Positions 1 to 13,336 of a DNA stretch of 64,000 nucleotides are shown in pieces. This DNA is from Theristus sp. LFF4_11 (Eukaryota > Nematoda > Chromadorea > Monhysterida > Xyalidae), in NCBI GenBank assembly GCA_030248135.1, contig JASANC010005690.1, forward strand, positions 1 to 64,000. Reading direction: 5' to 3'. Under the pieces are notes generated by a model, which saw only the letters and a program-made list of their open reading frames with translations, searched no databases and was not told the DNA's origin. A program made the translations under genes and the position numbers. How positions within the stretch are numbered: the first letter of the stretch is position 1; the number at the start of each line of letters is the position of its first letter.

Positions 1-24
1 TAAAAATATGATTTTCGAACTCAG

Positions 25-345
25 GGCATCAAGGCGGTTCGATTGGTCTTAAATTTGACTGAATTTGAAAACTTTTTTGAAATTGTGCCTAGAGGTGTGG
101 ACGGTCGGCCGGGTCGGTCGACTCAAAAAGCCTATCTTAATTATTTGAACAGCAAATCACAACCTATGAGCACTAAAAACAGAAACGACAACGCCGACGA
201 CGATGGCGAGAACAACAACGACGACGATGCTGTTGTCGACAAACGACGGCACAGTGGAAAATTTGATGTGGGATTAACAGCTGAAACGGTAATGTTGGAG
301 CACAAGATTCCTACGTGTCAAGATCTGGACAGAAAACACGGATGA
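25..345 (+). CDS. Putative 3'-terminal exon of an unrecognised gene (partial)
   Basis: An open frame runs from an AG acceptor at 23-24 (ACTCAG then GGCATC) to a TGA at 343-345, giving about 106 residues. The first half reads like ordinary protein (GIKAVRLVLNLTEFENFF). The second half is rich in Asn and Asp, followed by a basic KRRHSGKF patch. The frame is closed by a stop at positions 1-3, so the sequence must begin at a splice site, with earlier exons outside the window. I do not recognise the family. No poly(A) signal lies between the stop and the transposon that begins 50 bp downstream; the nearest AATAAA is inside that element. It could be a chance open frame. Confidence 0.4.
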   Translation, partial: GIKAVRLVLNLTEFENFFEIVPRGVDGRPGRSTQKAYLNYLNSKSQPMSTKNRNDNADDDGENNNDDDAVVDKRRHSGKFDVGLTAETVMLEHKIPTCQDLDRKHG

Positions 346-394
346 ACTCTTTGATCCATTCCTAATCTTCGTTTTATGAGACCGTCTTCACTTA

Positions 395-847
395 CCGTAT
401 TACCTCTATTAAACCCCCCCCCAAATTAAACCCCCCCCCCCAAAATAAACCCCCACCCCCTCGACAAGTTTCCAAATAATCCCCCCCCCCAAAAATAATC
501 CCCCATGGGGGATTATTGAAACCTGTTTGAAACACATACCCAGCGAATTCAGTGGCTGGTTGCAGTGAAAATGATGAAATTGTGCTACCAAAGGCCCCAA
601 ATGGATGAGTTAATGGTAATTTCATTACAAAAGGCTGTTGTAAAAGGAAATTTCTATGTAGAGTAGAAGTTTCTGCGACTTCCTTCCTGCCATGGAAGGT
701 ATTTTTGCCATTTTGCCCACCCCTAAAAATGGTTTCCAAATAAACCCCCCCCCCCCAAAAATAAAGCCCCCCCCCAAAAATAACCCCCCACCCCCAGAAG
801 TCGCTGAAGAAATAAACCCCCATGGGGGTTTATTAGAGGTAATACGG
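395..847. mobile_element. Poly-C-rich MITE with 23 bp inverted ends and TA target site
   Basis: The left end CCGTATTACCTCTATTAAAC and the right end are inverted copies with one mismatch, flanked by TA at 393-394 and 848-849. Inside each end lie long runs of C separated by AAATAA (405-510 and 740-830). The perfect palindrome CCCCCATGGGG occurs at both sides. The centre (520-715) is ordinary sequence. No transposase is encoded, so this is a non-autonomous element. The TA target and CCGTA end suggest the Tc1/mariner superfamily, which is an inference. Confidence 0.75.
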
Positions 848-961
848 TAAAGGTCGTCACACAAAATTCCATTTTTTCAAACCTTTTTGATTTCAAAATT
901 TTATAAAGGGGCTTTATACTGTATGTAAGACTTTACTGTAACGCGATTTGTCAATTGAGAG

Positions 962-1545
<584 letters not shown>

Positions 1546-1589
1546 CCTGCGTGCGTAAGTGCGTTTGTTCGTGAGTGTAAAAGTGCAAT

Positions 1590-2746
<1,157 letters not shown>

Positions 2747-3664
2747 ATGAAGGCTCTCTTTCTGCCAGCGTTGTTTGTTTGTACATTTTACGGAATCAGC
2801 GTTCAACCTAGAGAGGTGGTTGCACTAGATGGTGGCGCAAGTGAAGTGCCGGAGGTAGCACCTGAAACCGGCGCTGGTGAAGTGCCAAATGTTGCACCAG
2901 AAAGCGGCGCAGGTGAAGTGCCAGAGGTAGCACCTGAAACCGGCACAGGTGAAGTGCCACAGGTTGCACCAGAAACCGGCACAGGTGAAGTGCCAGAGGT
3001 TGCACCAGAAACCGGCACAGGTGAAGTGGCAGAGGTAGCACCAGAAACCGGCACAGGTGAAGTGCCAGAGGTAGCACCTGAAACCGGCACAGGTGAAGTG
3101 CCAGAGGTAGCACCTGAAACCGGCACAGGTGAAGTGCCAGAGGTTGCACCAGAAACCGGCACAGGTGAAGTGCCAGAGGTAGCACCAGAAACCGGCACAG
3201 GTGAAGTGCCAGAGGTTGCACCAGAAACCGGCACAGGTGGAGTGCCAGAGGTTGCACCAGAAACCGGCACAGGTGGAGTGCCAGAGGTTGCACCAGAAAC
3301 CGGCACAGGTGAAGATGCTTCATCTGATCGGCCACCAATTCTGATCATAGATCCAACCATGCAGCCGCCACAAATCGAACAACCTGAAGGTAAGCACGGT
3401 TAACGACAATGTTGGATGATTAGTGTAGTTGTTGCGCAGTACAACAAACTGTTTTTGCAAGTTTTCAACTGCACACTGCACTCAACGATTTCTATGGCTA
3501 AACCACGATTGCCCACGAAAGTTTTACGTTGACCATTTCTAACTTCAGACCTGATTTCTGAAAGTGACGCCTCTGAATCAGAAGAATCGTCACGAGAATT
3601 TGCTGCGGATCGTGGGCGTGGCCTCAAACGGGGTTGGTCAAAGGGCAGAGGACATTTCGTCTAA
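2747..3664 (+). CDS. Secreted acidic repeat protein (13 x 12 residues), two exons
   Basis: Exons 2747-3389 and 3549-3664 join in phase (CCTGAAG/gtaagc to ttcag/ACCTG), giving 252 residues. The N terminus MKALFLPALFVCTFYGIS is a signal peptide. Thirteen tandem units of the type GEVPEVAPETGT follow (about residues 30-185) from a 36 bp DNA minisatellite. The later units are nearly identical at the DNA level, so copy number probably varies between individuals. Exon 2 encodes an acidic SESDASESEESS stretch and a basic, glycine-rich end (RGRGLKRGWSKGRG). Repeat periods of Pro, Glu and Gly suggest an extended extracellular or matrix protein, which is an inference. I know no named family. The long minus-strand frames here are shadows of the repeat. 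Confidence 0.8.
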
Positions 3665-3984
3665 GCGTCAACGGCTAATATTCAAGTACGGTATTTCAGA
3701 GGGCCATGGTGTTTGCGTGTTTGCTAACCCCTTTTTGAGAAGGCGCGTGTGTTTGAGAAGTTATGTGTGTCCAAAGACCATGCTTGCACCATGGTTGGCA
3801 ATGCACGCTCACGTTGCGACATTGCACAGCAAACATCAGGGTCGCTCAGGCAGGGTTGCAAAGAAGCCTGTTGCAAAAAAAAACTGTTCAGACTTTCATT
3901 TTTCTTACAGGTCCAGTTTTTGATTATTTACAAGCTGAACAAAGATTGTAGATTAAAAAGTTCTATGCTTTTTCCATCATTGTA

Positions 3985-4215
3985 TGACCTATTTTTTCAA
4001 ACGTGTCCCACTGAAATGACGTCATGTGCCGCAAAACATGCGCTTATCGTTCACGGCAAACCAGACTGTCCGTTTATCCGATTTCTTCCCGTAAACAAAT
4101 GGTGAATGTCGAATCAGTCACACCAAAATAAAATTTTAATGCCTGTACAATACTTTGACAAACAGGCGTTTTTAAAGCATATGACGTCATTTTAGTCCGG
4201 ACATGTTTGAATAAA
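3985..4215 (-). mobile_element. CRE-ended MITE, copy 1 (inverted)
   Basis: This is one of three copies of a roughly 235 bp element whose two ends carry TTCAAACGTGTCC followed by TGAAATGACGTCAT or TAAAATGACGTCAT. This copy is inverted relative to the one at 4347-4585, with an AT tract between them. No coding capacity. The family's ends hold the palindrome TGACGTCA, identical to a cAMP-response element. Confidence 0.75.
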
Positions 4216-4229
4216 TCCACAATATATAT

Positions 4230-4268
<39 letters not shown>

Positions 4269-4273
4269 AATCC

Positions 4274-4346
<73 letters not shown>
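4216..4346. repeat. AT dinucleotide tract between two inverted MITE copies
   Basis: About 125 bp of (AT)n containing a second copy of the element border AATAAATCCACAATATAT. It forms the centre of a 600 bp palindrome with the flanking elements. Confidence 0.9.
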
Positions 4347-4348
<2 letters not shown>

Positions 4349-4585
4349 TTGTAGATTATTCAAACGTGTACGGGCTAAAATGACGTCATTTGCTTTAAAA
4401 ACGCCCGTTTGTCAAAGTACAGGCATTAAAATTTTGATTTGGTGTGACTGATTCGACATTCACCATTTGTTTACGGGAAGAAGTCGGATAAACGGACAGT
4501 CTGGTTTGCTGTAAACGACAAGCCAGGTTTTGCGGCATACATGACGTCATTTCAGTGGGATACGTTTGAAAAAATAAGTCATATG
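4347..4585 (+). mobile_element. CRE-ended MITE, copy 2
   Basis: Direct orientation relative to the copy at 17331, inverted relative to 3985-4215. The shared inner motif is ATTCGACATTCACCATTTG. The ends carry TGACGTCA at both sides. Confidence 0.75.
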
Positions 4586-5384
4586 TATTGACTGAAATTG
4601 CACTGCAAAATTGCACCAAAAAACAAAACTGTTTTTGGACAGACACATAAAAATCTTGCTTTTTTGTTGTGTCCAGACGTCAATTGTTTGTTTCTTTTCT
4701 GTTGCTTTTTAGTAATTTTCAGTAATAATCAATTTGTTATTTGCATGTTTTTTTCAGACCACCAAAAACCGGTTAAAATTGAGTACGCACCGACAGTGAC
4801 TTGTGATAGAAAACAAATAAAAACGTGGAAACTTTCTTATCTTAGATTGGTGAATTGTTCTGATAAAACGTAACCACAATAAAACTAAACCGCTTGATCA
4901 AGTTTGTGTGGGCAGAAAAAACCGACTTTAAAACACAATTTTTTAATTTACCGATTAGAAAAAACTTATCATGACGATTTTTGCGCATTTTCCCGTTGAG
5001 AATGTTTGTCAACTCGACATGAAATTTGCAAGCGCACACACGAAACTGGACAACCGCCAACGAATTCATGCAAAAATCGAATGTGTGCGTGTCGGGAGTT
5101 TGTCAAACCACAAGATTCACGTGACCCACTCCCCTGCACAACCAACATTATATGACAAACTACATAACGTTCGTTGATCGTTTTCACTTTGTTGTGTTTA
5201 TCAATTCAAAAACACGCAAACTTTGTTCTACAAAACCGCAAAAAAACTGTAAATTTTGTGGTTTTTCATCGGGAAAGTTTGAGGTTTACACTATCCTCTT
5301 TTTGTTTATATATTTCAGTTTATGTGTGTGTGTTGTGTGTGCACACGCACGTCCGTGCATGTAAACTGCAATTTACGTTACAGA
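4586..5384. other. AT-rich intergenic DNA
   Basis: No supported gene. Only short open frames without splice context are present. I see no terminal repeats or structured RNA in it. Confidence 0.5.
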
Positions 5385-5386
5385 TA

Positions 5387-5628
5387 CCGTAAACTCTTGC
5401 ATATAAGGTCTCCTTATATAAATTTAAAAATTAAAAATTTCTGAAAAAAGTGGAATTTTTTGTGACAACCTTATGGGTGGGAGAAGGTCTTATTAAGCGA
5501 AGATGAAGGAATATCGGTTCTTATAAAAGGCGGGATTTCGATTTCGTTTCCTGCCGTGTGATATTTCTCCGTTTGATTTTGGGTGGGGTATTATGAGTGG
5601 GAGGAACCTTATATGAAAGACTTTACGG
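5387..5628. mobile_element. 242 bp MITE with TA target site
   Basis: The left end CCGTAAACTCTTGCATATAAGG is inverted at the right with two mismatches (CCTTATATGAAAGACTTTACGG). TA flanks both sides (5385-5386 and 5629-5630). The inner repeats ATAAGGTC and CCTTATATG are also arranged inversely. No coding capacity. The CCGTA terminus is shared with the element at 395-847, suggesting related transposases. Confidence 0.75.
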
Positions 5629-5953
5629 TATGCAGCATGTATAATGTTGTGCTGCAAGTTTATCTTTACTTTACCAAAAGAAAAGTTGTGCAATTGTGTG
5701 CTGTTGCTGTGTCCCACAGAAGTACGTTACCATAGTACGTTACGCTACCATTTTTGAACATCGCGCTGGAAGAATCGGAAAAAACCTGGAAGTGACTTTT
5801 AAAACCGCCTTTCAGAAACCTCAGAATTCCTGATGTGCGCGCAGCATAGCGTGCTCTCATCAGTTGCTGCGAATCTGTTCGTTCAGCGGATAATCCGTTC
5901 AGTGATGCCCAGTGATACTCTGGGCATAGCTCGCGAGTGCGCTTTTAAGCGGC

Positions 5954-6038
5954 ATTCATGAAACAAAATTTAGTGACGCGTATGTAGCTGTGTTAAAACA
6001 TACGTAGTTACGCGGTCACTAAATACTGCTTCATGAAT
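5954..6038. mobile_element. Foldback element, copy 1
   Basis: Nearly the whole 85 bp is an inverted repeat: GCATTCATGAAACAAAATTT at the left pairs with AAATACTGCTTCATGAATGC at the right, with further arms GTGACGCGTATGTA and TACGTAGTTACGCGGTCAC. A diverged copy lies at 39859-39935. It would form a long hairpin. Confidence 0.65.
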
Positions 6039-7283
6039 GCACATCTATCTAAAAACGGACAATTTAAATTCTGACATCATTGCTTGATTTTCTTCGCTCT
6101 GGTTTATTCAACTGGGTACATATTTGCGAAAACTGCTGTAAACAGTCAAAACACTTTATTTGTTTACTTTTTCTATTCGATTTCTCTGGTTTAGCACTTG
6201 TTTATTGTTTTCTTTTTGCAAACAAATTTTCGTAAATTCAAGCAAGCACAACAATAAAAAGCATCATTTTAAACGAAACGATGCAATTTTTAAGGTGATC
6301 TGACGTTTTATTTAATAGCGAATTTAACATTTTATTTATTTTCGAATTATCCCATGGTCATGCTTGGCTGAATCTTTTTTCAAACGCAATCATTGCAAAT
6401 CAAACATAATCTCTGACACGATTTCACGTATATATTTTTACAAAACGCAAACATACATTTGCACACGTAAAATTTTTCAACGAGGACTAGGATTACCTTT
6501 ACGACAACATCTTTTAAATAAAATCATTTTCAAGAATGAAAGTTTTTTGCGACGTCGGTAATCGCATTTTGGATAGCAGACATTTTTTCTTTGAGCACCA
6601 AACAGCGAATTTTGACCATGACTGAATATTGATGCGACCATTCCTTTTTCTCGATTTTTCCGGATTCCAATTAAAACCGTTGTTTTCTTCAAGGAGTAGT
6701 TTTACGACGCATAAAAAGATGGCAGCATTGAGCGATCTCATTGTCAGTTTGCCCTTTTTGCCTTGTTAGTTTCTGAGTCTGGTAATGCCGTTCAATAACA
6801 AACCCTAAGGTTTCGCTTCATAAATGATGACGCGTACGTGTTTTGTATCTGTGCACAAAACCTATCCTACGCTTTGTGTGCGTTGCTGCTCGAGACACAA
6901 TATTGATTTTATTTTTTCCATGTACTTTGTTAACATTATTTTGTCAAAATTTTGCATTCTGTTCTGCGCGAACCATTTTCTGTATGTCTTTTTGCGTAAA
7001 ATTTTGTGCGCAGAAAACGGACGACGGATGTGTTTTAGCGGTTTCACTTTTTGTTGTCGCGTTTCTGCAACACGCAAATGAGTTTTAGTTTCAAATGCGC
7101 AAAGAATGCACAATATTTGTTGCTTCACAACTTTTAGTCTTTTTCGAACCATCGATATGTTAATGTTTTTATTTGTTCATTGATCTTACCGGAAATACTC
7201 ACACTAGCTATCGTTTACGCCATCAATTTGCATTATGTCCACTGATGTGTCACGTTTCACCACTAAAAGTGGTTGTTAGCTAG
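6039..7283. other. Intergenic DNA, no gene recognised
   Basis: AT-rich sequence with short unconvincing frames on both strands. No repeats with clear ends were seen. Confidence 0.45.
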
Positions 7284-7742
7284 CTCTGTTATACCATCCA
7301 CACATTTGCTAAATTGGTGCTGCGCTGCTTCCATCAGCCACAATTCAGTGCGTTCACAATCCCAATTATTGTTTCGGAAGGAATGAATTCAGTTCATGAA
7401 ATTTTTCGACAACACATTGCGCGTATTTATGCTGCATATTCAAAAAATGGAGCCCAAACGTCTGCCGTGGTAAATTCTACAATGCTGTGTTCTCATTCAA
7501 AGGAAGCATCCATTTTCGGCCAGCTGCTTTTATTCTCCCACCGAGATGTGGCACATTTGCAGCATACTCTTCGCGTCGTTCCCCTGCTTATTTTTCACCC
7601 CCCCCCCTCTCCCCGCCTATTTTTCTTTGGTGTTTTGTAATTTTTTCAGCTGTCCGCTATACACATTATTGAAGAGTCATGTGCATCTTTTGGTCTTGAT
7701 GAACTGCAAACAGGTGTCTTGTTGGAATCTGAAACACAATAA
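7284..7742 (+). CDS. Putative last two exons of an unrecognised gene (partial)
   Basis: A frame from an acceptor at 7282-7283 runs to a possible phase-0 donor after 7574 (CTTCGC/gtcgtt). It joins in phase to an exon at 7650-7742 behind a strong TTTTTTCAG acceptor, ending in TAA. The product end is about 127 residues, including HRDVAHLQHTLR and LSAIHIIEESCASFGLDELQ. The second exon looks like genuine protein. The first is less certain because its donor is weak and a C-rich stretch follows. I do not recognise the family, and no start was found upstream. Confidence 0.35.
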
Positions 7743-8203
7743 GGATGGTTTGACCAATAAAGTTTCGCACATATCGAAGGTACGAGTGAGGTACGAGGTA
7801 CAAATCCACGGGCTTTCAATTTTTCACTGACATTTTATGCATGTGGCTAAAGCATACGAGAGGCTGAAGCAGCACGCGCGTGCATGAATGCGCAGGCTAA
7901 AATGCCAGCATGGAAGGCTAACAGCAACCGTGAAAACCGTGCATCTGCGGGCGTGTTTTATTCAGTGTTTTACGCTTTGTGACAGGCTGGGCATACGGCA
8001 CTGTTTTTGCTGTTTTACAAAAGTAAAAGAAAATTGGAAGACTTGTTTTTCGCAACACTAATTGTTTTCAGAACGGTTGGGGAATTATTTTTAGCAACTC
8101 CAATTATAAATCATGATTTTCAGTACCTATATGCTCTTGGAATTTTTACATTTATTTCACGAATCTTTGTGTTGAGTATTTTTATTATTTTTCCTGTCAT
8201 TTC

Positions 8204-8531
8204 TAGAGATGTTGCGGGCCAAGGATGCGGGTCCGGCCATGGCTTGGCCCAACCCGCAAATTAACAAACTGAAGTGGAAATGAATTTTGATAACTGTTGT
8301 TGTTGCTATTTTACTTTAAGCATAACACGTCAAAAATTTCACGCCCAAATTTGCGGCCCGACCCGCATAAAAAGCTTAATTTGCGACCTGGCCTAACCTG
8401 CAAAAAATAAGCTAGGCCCGACCCGCAATACATTTTGGTGCCTGGCCCGCACTGCAGGACCAACCCACAAAAGCCCAAAAGCCCGCAGGCCCGCCCCGCA
8501 AAAAAAATTCTAACGGTCCGCAACATCCTTA
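8204..8531. mobile_element. hAT-like GC-rich MITE, copy 1
   Basis: The ends TAGAGATGTTGCGGGCC and GGTCCGCAACATCCTTA are inverted copies with few differences. The interior holds many short GGGCC, GCGGG and CCCGCA strings. A related copy lies at 46282-46583. TAGNGATGT-type termini are typical of hAT elements. The expected 8 bp target duplication is not visible at this copy. Confidence 0.7.
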
Positions 8532-10246
8532 CCTTTCTGAATTAGGTCTTTGTTCAAAACATAACAGAAGTTGTGGCCTTGAAAATGATTATATATGGTT
8601 TTTTGTGCTGCTGAAATCAAAGTTTTCTCCTGTTCAGATGGTCACACAGATGAACAGCGTTTCTCACGCAGCTAGAACATGTGCAGAAGCGTCTAAAATA
8701 CAGAGTGCAGAATCCAAAAAAACGCATTAATATTGTCTAAAGAGCAAAATTTCGTTTCTCTACTAGTAATCTGTCTCATTTTGTCGACAAAGTTTTTTTT
8801 AGTTTTTTTATTTTTGAAGCAAAAACCCTACTTTTGCCGAATCAACCGTTAATTTCAGACAGGCGCTTCGTTTACTTTTACTTTATCTCAGAAGCACAAT
8901 CACATTTTCACCGTCTTTTGTGACAAATGTTGCTGCGTTTAAGTGACGCAAACATACACACCTAATTCGAAACAGCTGCCCTTCTCTTCTTTGAACTGGC
9001 AGTTTGGTACTCGTAGTTTCGTCCTTTCAGTGTGCCTTTCATTTTTTGTTAATGTTAAAATAAAGTTCATTCGTTAGATTTCGATAATGCTCAAATATAT
9101 TCCAAAAGAACAAAGGTTTCTTTTCTGTCAATCAGCAGGTACAACTAATACATGTATTTTTGCAGTCCAATAGTGATATGTTGGATTTCGGCATTCTCCA
9201 GGAAAATGCAGTGGAATGACAATACACACTTTATTTACTTAAAACACAAGATTTTGCTTGTTGAGACGTTTACCACACATGCACTTAACAGTTGAAGCTT
9301 TGAAACGTACTTAGCACAATGCTGAATGCTTTGTGTTTGTTTTTGTTGCTTTTGCGAAAGCATAGATTTCCACAGTTTATGCAACACACACGAACATTGT
9401 GCATCTGCTTGTGTTCAGATTTGCGGTATTCAAAAATTTAGTGATTTTAAAGATTACCCACGTGTAAAACAATCAGTTTACGACGCAGTCCTTTGACCGT
9501 TGGATTTGAGTTTTTTTTGTTTTATAGCAATAATGGAAAATTTTATTCATTGATGCAAGGATTTTGTACATGCTTTTGATTTGAAAAATTCAGTTACTTT
9601 TCAGTTTTTTTGGTTTAAAAAATTTGGCGACTATTAGCAGCTTGTTTTAACAATGTAGGCTAGTATAGCGATTTACTCTGCAAAGCGCTTTGCAATATTT
9701 CAAAACAACTTTGTTTCAGCATAAGACACGTAAGAACACGATGTTACTTTTCTTCATATGGGCGTCAGTATTTTGTTAACAAAATTTAGTTTTTTTTTCT
9801 CGTTCACATTTTATCTCATTTCCACAGAGACTACCATTGTGCAATATATATGTTCCTGATTGAGAAAGCTAAGCAAGCTGCTGTTAAGTAATGTGGGTAG
9901 ATAGTAGCGCATTTGATTGACAACTTTGTCGCTGAAAAAGATGCGTAGAAGAGAAAATTAAACAGACGTACAAACAAACAGCGCAACATACACGTACTTG
10001 TTCTGTTTTTTCATATCTGTGTTGGTTAGTAGTTCCCAGTGTTGTTTTTCAACAGTTTAACCACCTGGAAGCAAAAACGTTTGCACAGAATACACAGGAA
10101 ATACATACGTAGATAGTTGAATAAATGTCTTCTTTCGGATCTTGACGTTTAAAGGACTTTTATAAAGTTCTAAAATTCTCAAGAAAAAGTTTATCCTTTT
10201 TCCTAATCTTCTTACAGGTACAATCTATCTTCTATATTATTATTTA
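8532..10246. other. 1.7 kb of AT-rich DNA without a gene
   Basis: I see no convincing exon, RNA gene or terminal repeat. Short poly-T runs are frequent. Confidence 0.45.
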
Positions 10247-11880
10247 CTAGCAAATTGACCCGTGCCTACGGCACGGTTAGATGATAACTACAATTATTAT
10301 TTTTGTGTGGATTTTCGCTTTTTGACCTACGCCCGCGATCCGGACTAAAAATGCATTGCATTTTGATTTTGAGCTGCTTCAACCGACTGTTGTTGATATA
10401 CTATAAAAATGAACGTTCATTTTTAAAGCACTCGTATCTGTCGATGCTTCTAATTTTTGAAAATAGCATTTCAGTTTTTTTGAAAACTGTGTTTTTTTGT
10501 CAAGTATGTGATTTTGCTGATTTTATAGCTGTCGATTCAATCGTAACCTGATTTAGTCACCGTATCACTTATTACTGCGTGGTTTTGTTAATGGTGTTTC
10601 AGCATCATTCAGAGCAACAGATACAATTTTTCAACTTGCCAATCATTTTGATATGAACCGCTGTTTTTTTTTCATTCAGCGTAAATATTCTTTGATCTGC
10701 AAGCAACAGTAGCAACACAATCTTAACTGCATTGCCATTCAAAATATGAAAAACAATCTTTTTTAATCAGCAACAAACAACTGCCATTTAAAATATCAAG
10801 ATAAGCTCTGATTTGTTACCTTCTTCAATGTTGCTTAATTGTAGTTTCATTCTTTTTTGTATTCCACTGTCATACCCGTTTAAAGTATCAAAAAACAATG
10901 TTCTTTGAGCAGCGACAATTAACAGCTATTCCCCTCAAAATATCAAGAATCAATCTTGTTTTTAAGCTTTTCCATGTCGTCAAATGTCGTTCAACTACCA
11001 CTCCTGATAAAAAAAATTAAAAAAACGTCGTTTGATCTGCAACAATTAACCGATACCGGTTTGAAATATTTATAAAACTAAAAGCAATCTGTTTTAGTCA
11101 GCTGCATTTCGCTGTCATTTTTTTCAGTATAACAAAAACAATCTTGTAATATGATCAGCAACAACTATCCCGTTCAAATTCTTTTTGAAATCCCGTCCAT
11201 ATTCAACAGCAATCTTTCAATCTTTTTAGTCAGTTTCATTTCACTGTCATGACCGTTAAAAGTATAATAAAACAATCTTTGATCAGCAACACTCAAATGC
11301 TATTCCCGTTCAAAATATTAAAAAATCATTCCCGTTTAAGGTATCAAAAAACAATCTTTTGATGATGAGCGACAATTAAGTCATTCCCGCTCAAAGCATC
11401 AAAAATCAATCTTTGCTATTTCCAGTTCAAAAAAATTAAAAAAACATGTCGTTCGATCAGCAACAATCAGCTGATACCGGTTTAAAATATTTAAAAAAAT
11501 TGAAAGCAATCTGCTGGTTCACTCAGCTGCATTTCACTGTCATTTCTGTTCAGTATAACAAAAACAATCTTGTATGATCAGCAACAGCTATCCCGTTCAA
11601 AAAGCAATCTTTTAAGCTTCTTAGTGAGTTGCATTTTACTGTCATGACCGTTAAAAGTATGATAAACAATTTTTGATCAGCAACACCCAACTGCTTCGTT
11701 CAAAATTCCCGTTCAAATTATTTAAAAAACCTCTTCTGATCAGAATCATTCAACTTTACCCTCGTTAAGAAATTGATCGATTGTATTCGGACCGCTCCAC
11801 TGCTTCGCCGTCGATCATGGCCACATCTTTGTCAATGCTGCAATCTACATATCTTGTGGAACTACAGTCTATTTTTTGTT
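10247..11880 (-). mobile_element. Non-autonomous Helitron-like element (3' end at 10247)
   Basis: Read on the minus strand, the terminus is the hairpin CCGTGCCGTAGGCACGG, then a 9-base spacer and CTAG, followed by T in the flank. This is the layout of a Helitron 3' end (hairpin, about ten bases, CTRR, insertion between A and T). Inner sequence (AGCAGCTCAAAATCAAAATG) is shared with the copies ending at 13336 and 42428. The body (10600-11780) is a degenerate minisatellite repeating CAATCTT, GATCAGCAACA and CCCGTTCAAAATAT. The right part (11790-11880) matches 41970-42060 in reverse. The 5' terminus is not defined, and there is no Rep/helicase gene. Confidence 0.65.
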
Positions 11881-12378
11881 TAGAAACAATCAATTACTTC
11901 TTGTTAGCTATTGCAATTCGATTTAATTTCTATCTTTTCGTGTAAAGGAGGCGAGTAATGTTGAATGATGTGTGGAAAAGCCGCACAGCTGAAAAGATGT
12001 GTCGCGCGCAAACGTAGTTCGCATACGATATAAAATTAAATTATTTAGTGAGGAAAGATTCTGATTAGCTTTTTCCCTATTTTTTTGCACGAATCTGCCG
12101 ACAGAATACGTCAAGTTTCGGTGATTTCAAATTGCCGCACAGATAATTTAATAACAAAGATAATAGATGGCAAACAGCAGCAACAGCCAAATCAAAGTGG
12201 TCGATTGTTTTCATTGCATGAGAATGATGATGATTAGGACTTTTTACAGAACATAGAGAGTAAAAAATTCTCATGAATCTTGAAGTAAAAATGGAGTGCA
12301 GCTGGAGATGATGATATATATATGGCAAATTCAGAATAGCTTGGCGCCAATTCAAATCGACCAAAATTGACACGCTAA

Positions 12379-12493
<115 letters not shown>

Positions 12494-13189
12494 TCTTCCT
12501 GTTTGTTCACTATGAAGTCATCATGATACTCTTTGGTCATCTCCGACAGCGCTTTAACATGCGATTGACAAAAAATCGTAATTGTTGCTGTTCACAACTT
12601 GATGACCGAAAGCGAAAAATAAAAGAAAACCAACTATGAAAAATAGTTGCAATTGTTTTGAAAAATCGGGTTGCAAAACGACATCGACACTGCAAGTGGA
12701 CATTGCACTTTCATTTCAAAACGTTATTTTTCAGTATCTCTTGGTTGAAAAGTTTTTGCTTGAGAACTTTTTCAAAAACAGAAAAGTTTTATCTAAACAA
12801 GTCAACTAAAAAATTAATTGCGAAATCAAATACACGGGGAGGGGGGGTTGTTAATGAAGTGCGTGATAAGGATTAGCTTAGAGCAGGGTGAACGGGTAAA
12901 AGCATTACAGCAAAATTATAAACTTCGCACTTCAAATTTGTTTTCAACACGCGGGTTTAATTAGAAATGTGTCAGTTTCAAAAACAAAAGTTCAAAATTG
13001 CAATTACAAATTACATTCAAAAACGATTTTTATAAAGCGTTGCTTTTTGTCGGTTCAATTCAATTGACTTTAAAATCGTTTTTAACGGGAACAGCAATTG
13101 ACCATTAGTGATTAAAAAAGATTGTTTTTAATTTTAAACAGAATGCAGTAAAGTAAAGTAAGTTCGCGATCAGAATATTGTTTTTGATA

Positions 13190-13336
13190 ATTTGAACGGG
13201 AACGACTAAAGCAGCTCAAAATCAAAATGCAATGCATTTTTTAGCACGGTTCAAAAAGCCAAAATCCACTCAAAAATAATAATTGTATTTATAAGATATC
13301 AGCTAACCGTGCCGTAGGCACGGGTCAATTGGCTAG
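13190..13336 (+). mobile_element. Helitron-like 3' end, copy 2
   Basis: AACCGTGCCGTAGGCACGGG followed by TCAATTGGCTAG, then T. The 110 bp upstream match the copies at 10250-10380 (inverted) and 42290-42420. How far the element extends to the left is unclear; the repeat-like words seen in copy 1 are sparse here. Confidence 0.6.

Noticed and set aside
392..864. Glycine-rich frames on the minus strand
   Set aside because: They translate the poly-C arms of the MITE at 395-847.
2803..3360. Pro-Val-Ser-Gly-Ala-Thr and Leu-Cys-Arg-Phe repeat frames on the minus strand
   Set aside because: Antisense shadows of the 36 bp coding minisatellite; the plus frame has the signal peptide and splice sites.
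3984..4585. CRISPR-like or rRNA-like structure
   Set aside because: The repeat pattern is two inverted MITE copies around an AT tract; there are no regular spacers.
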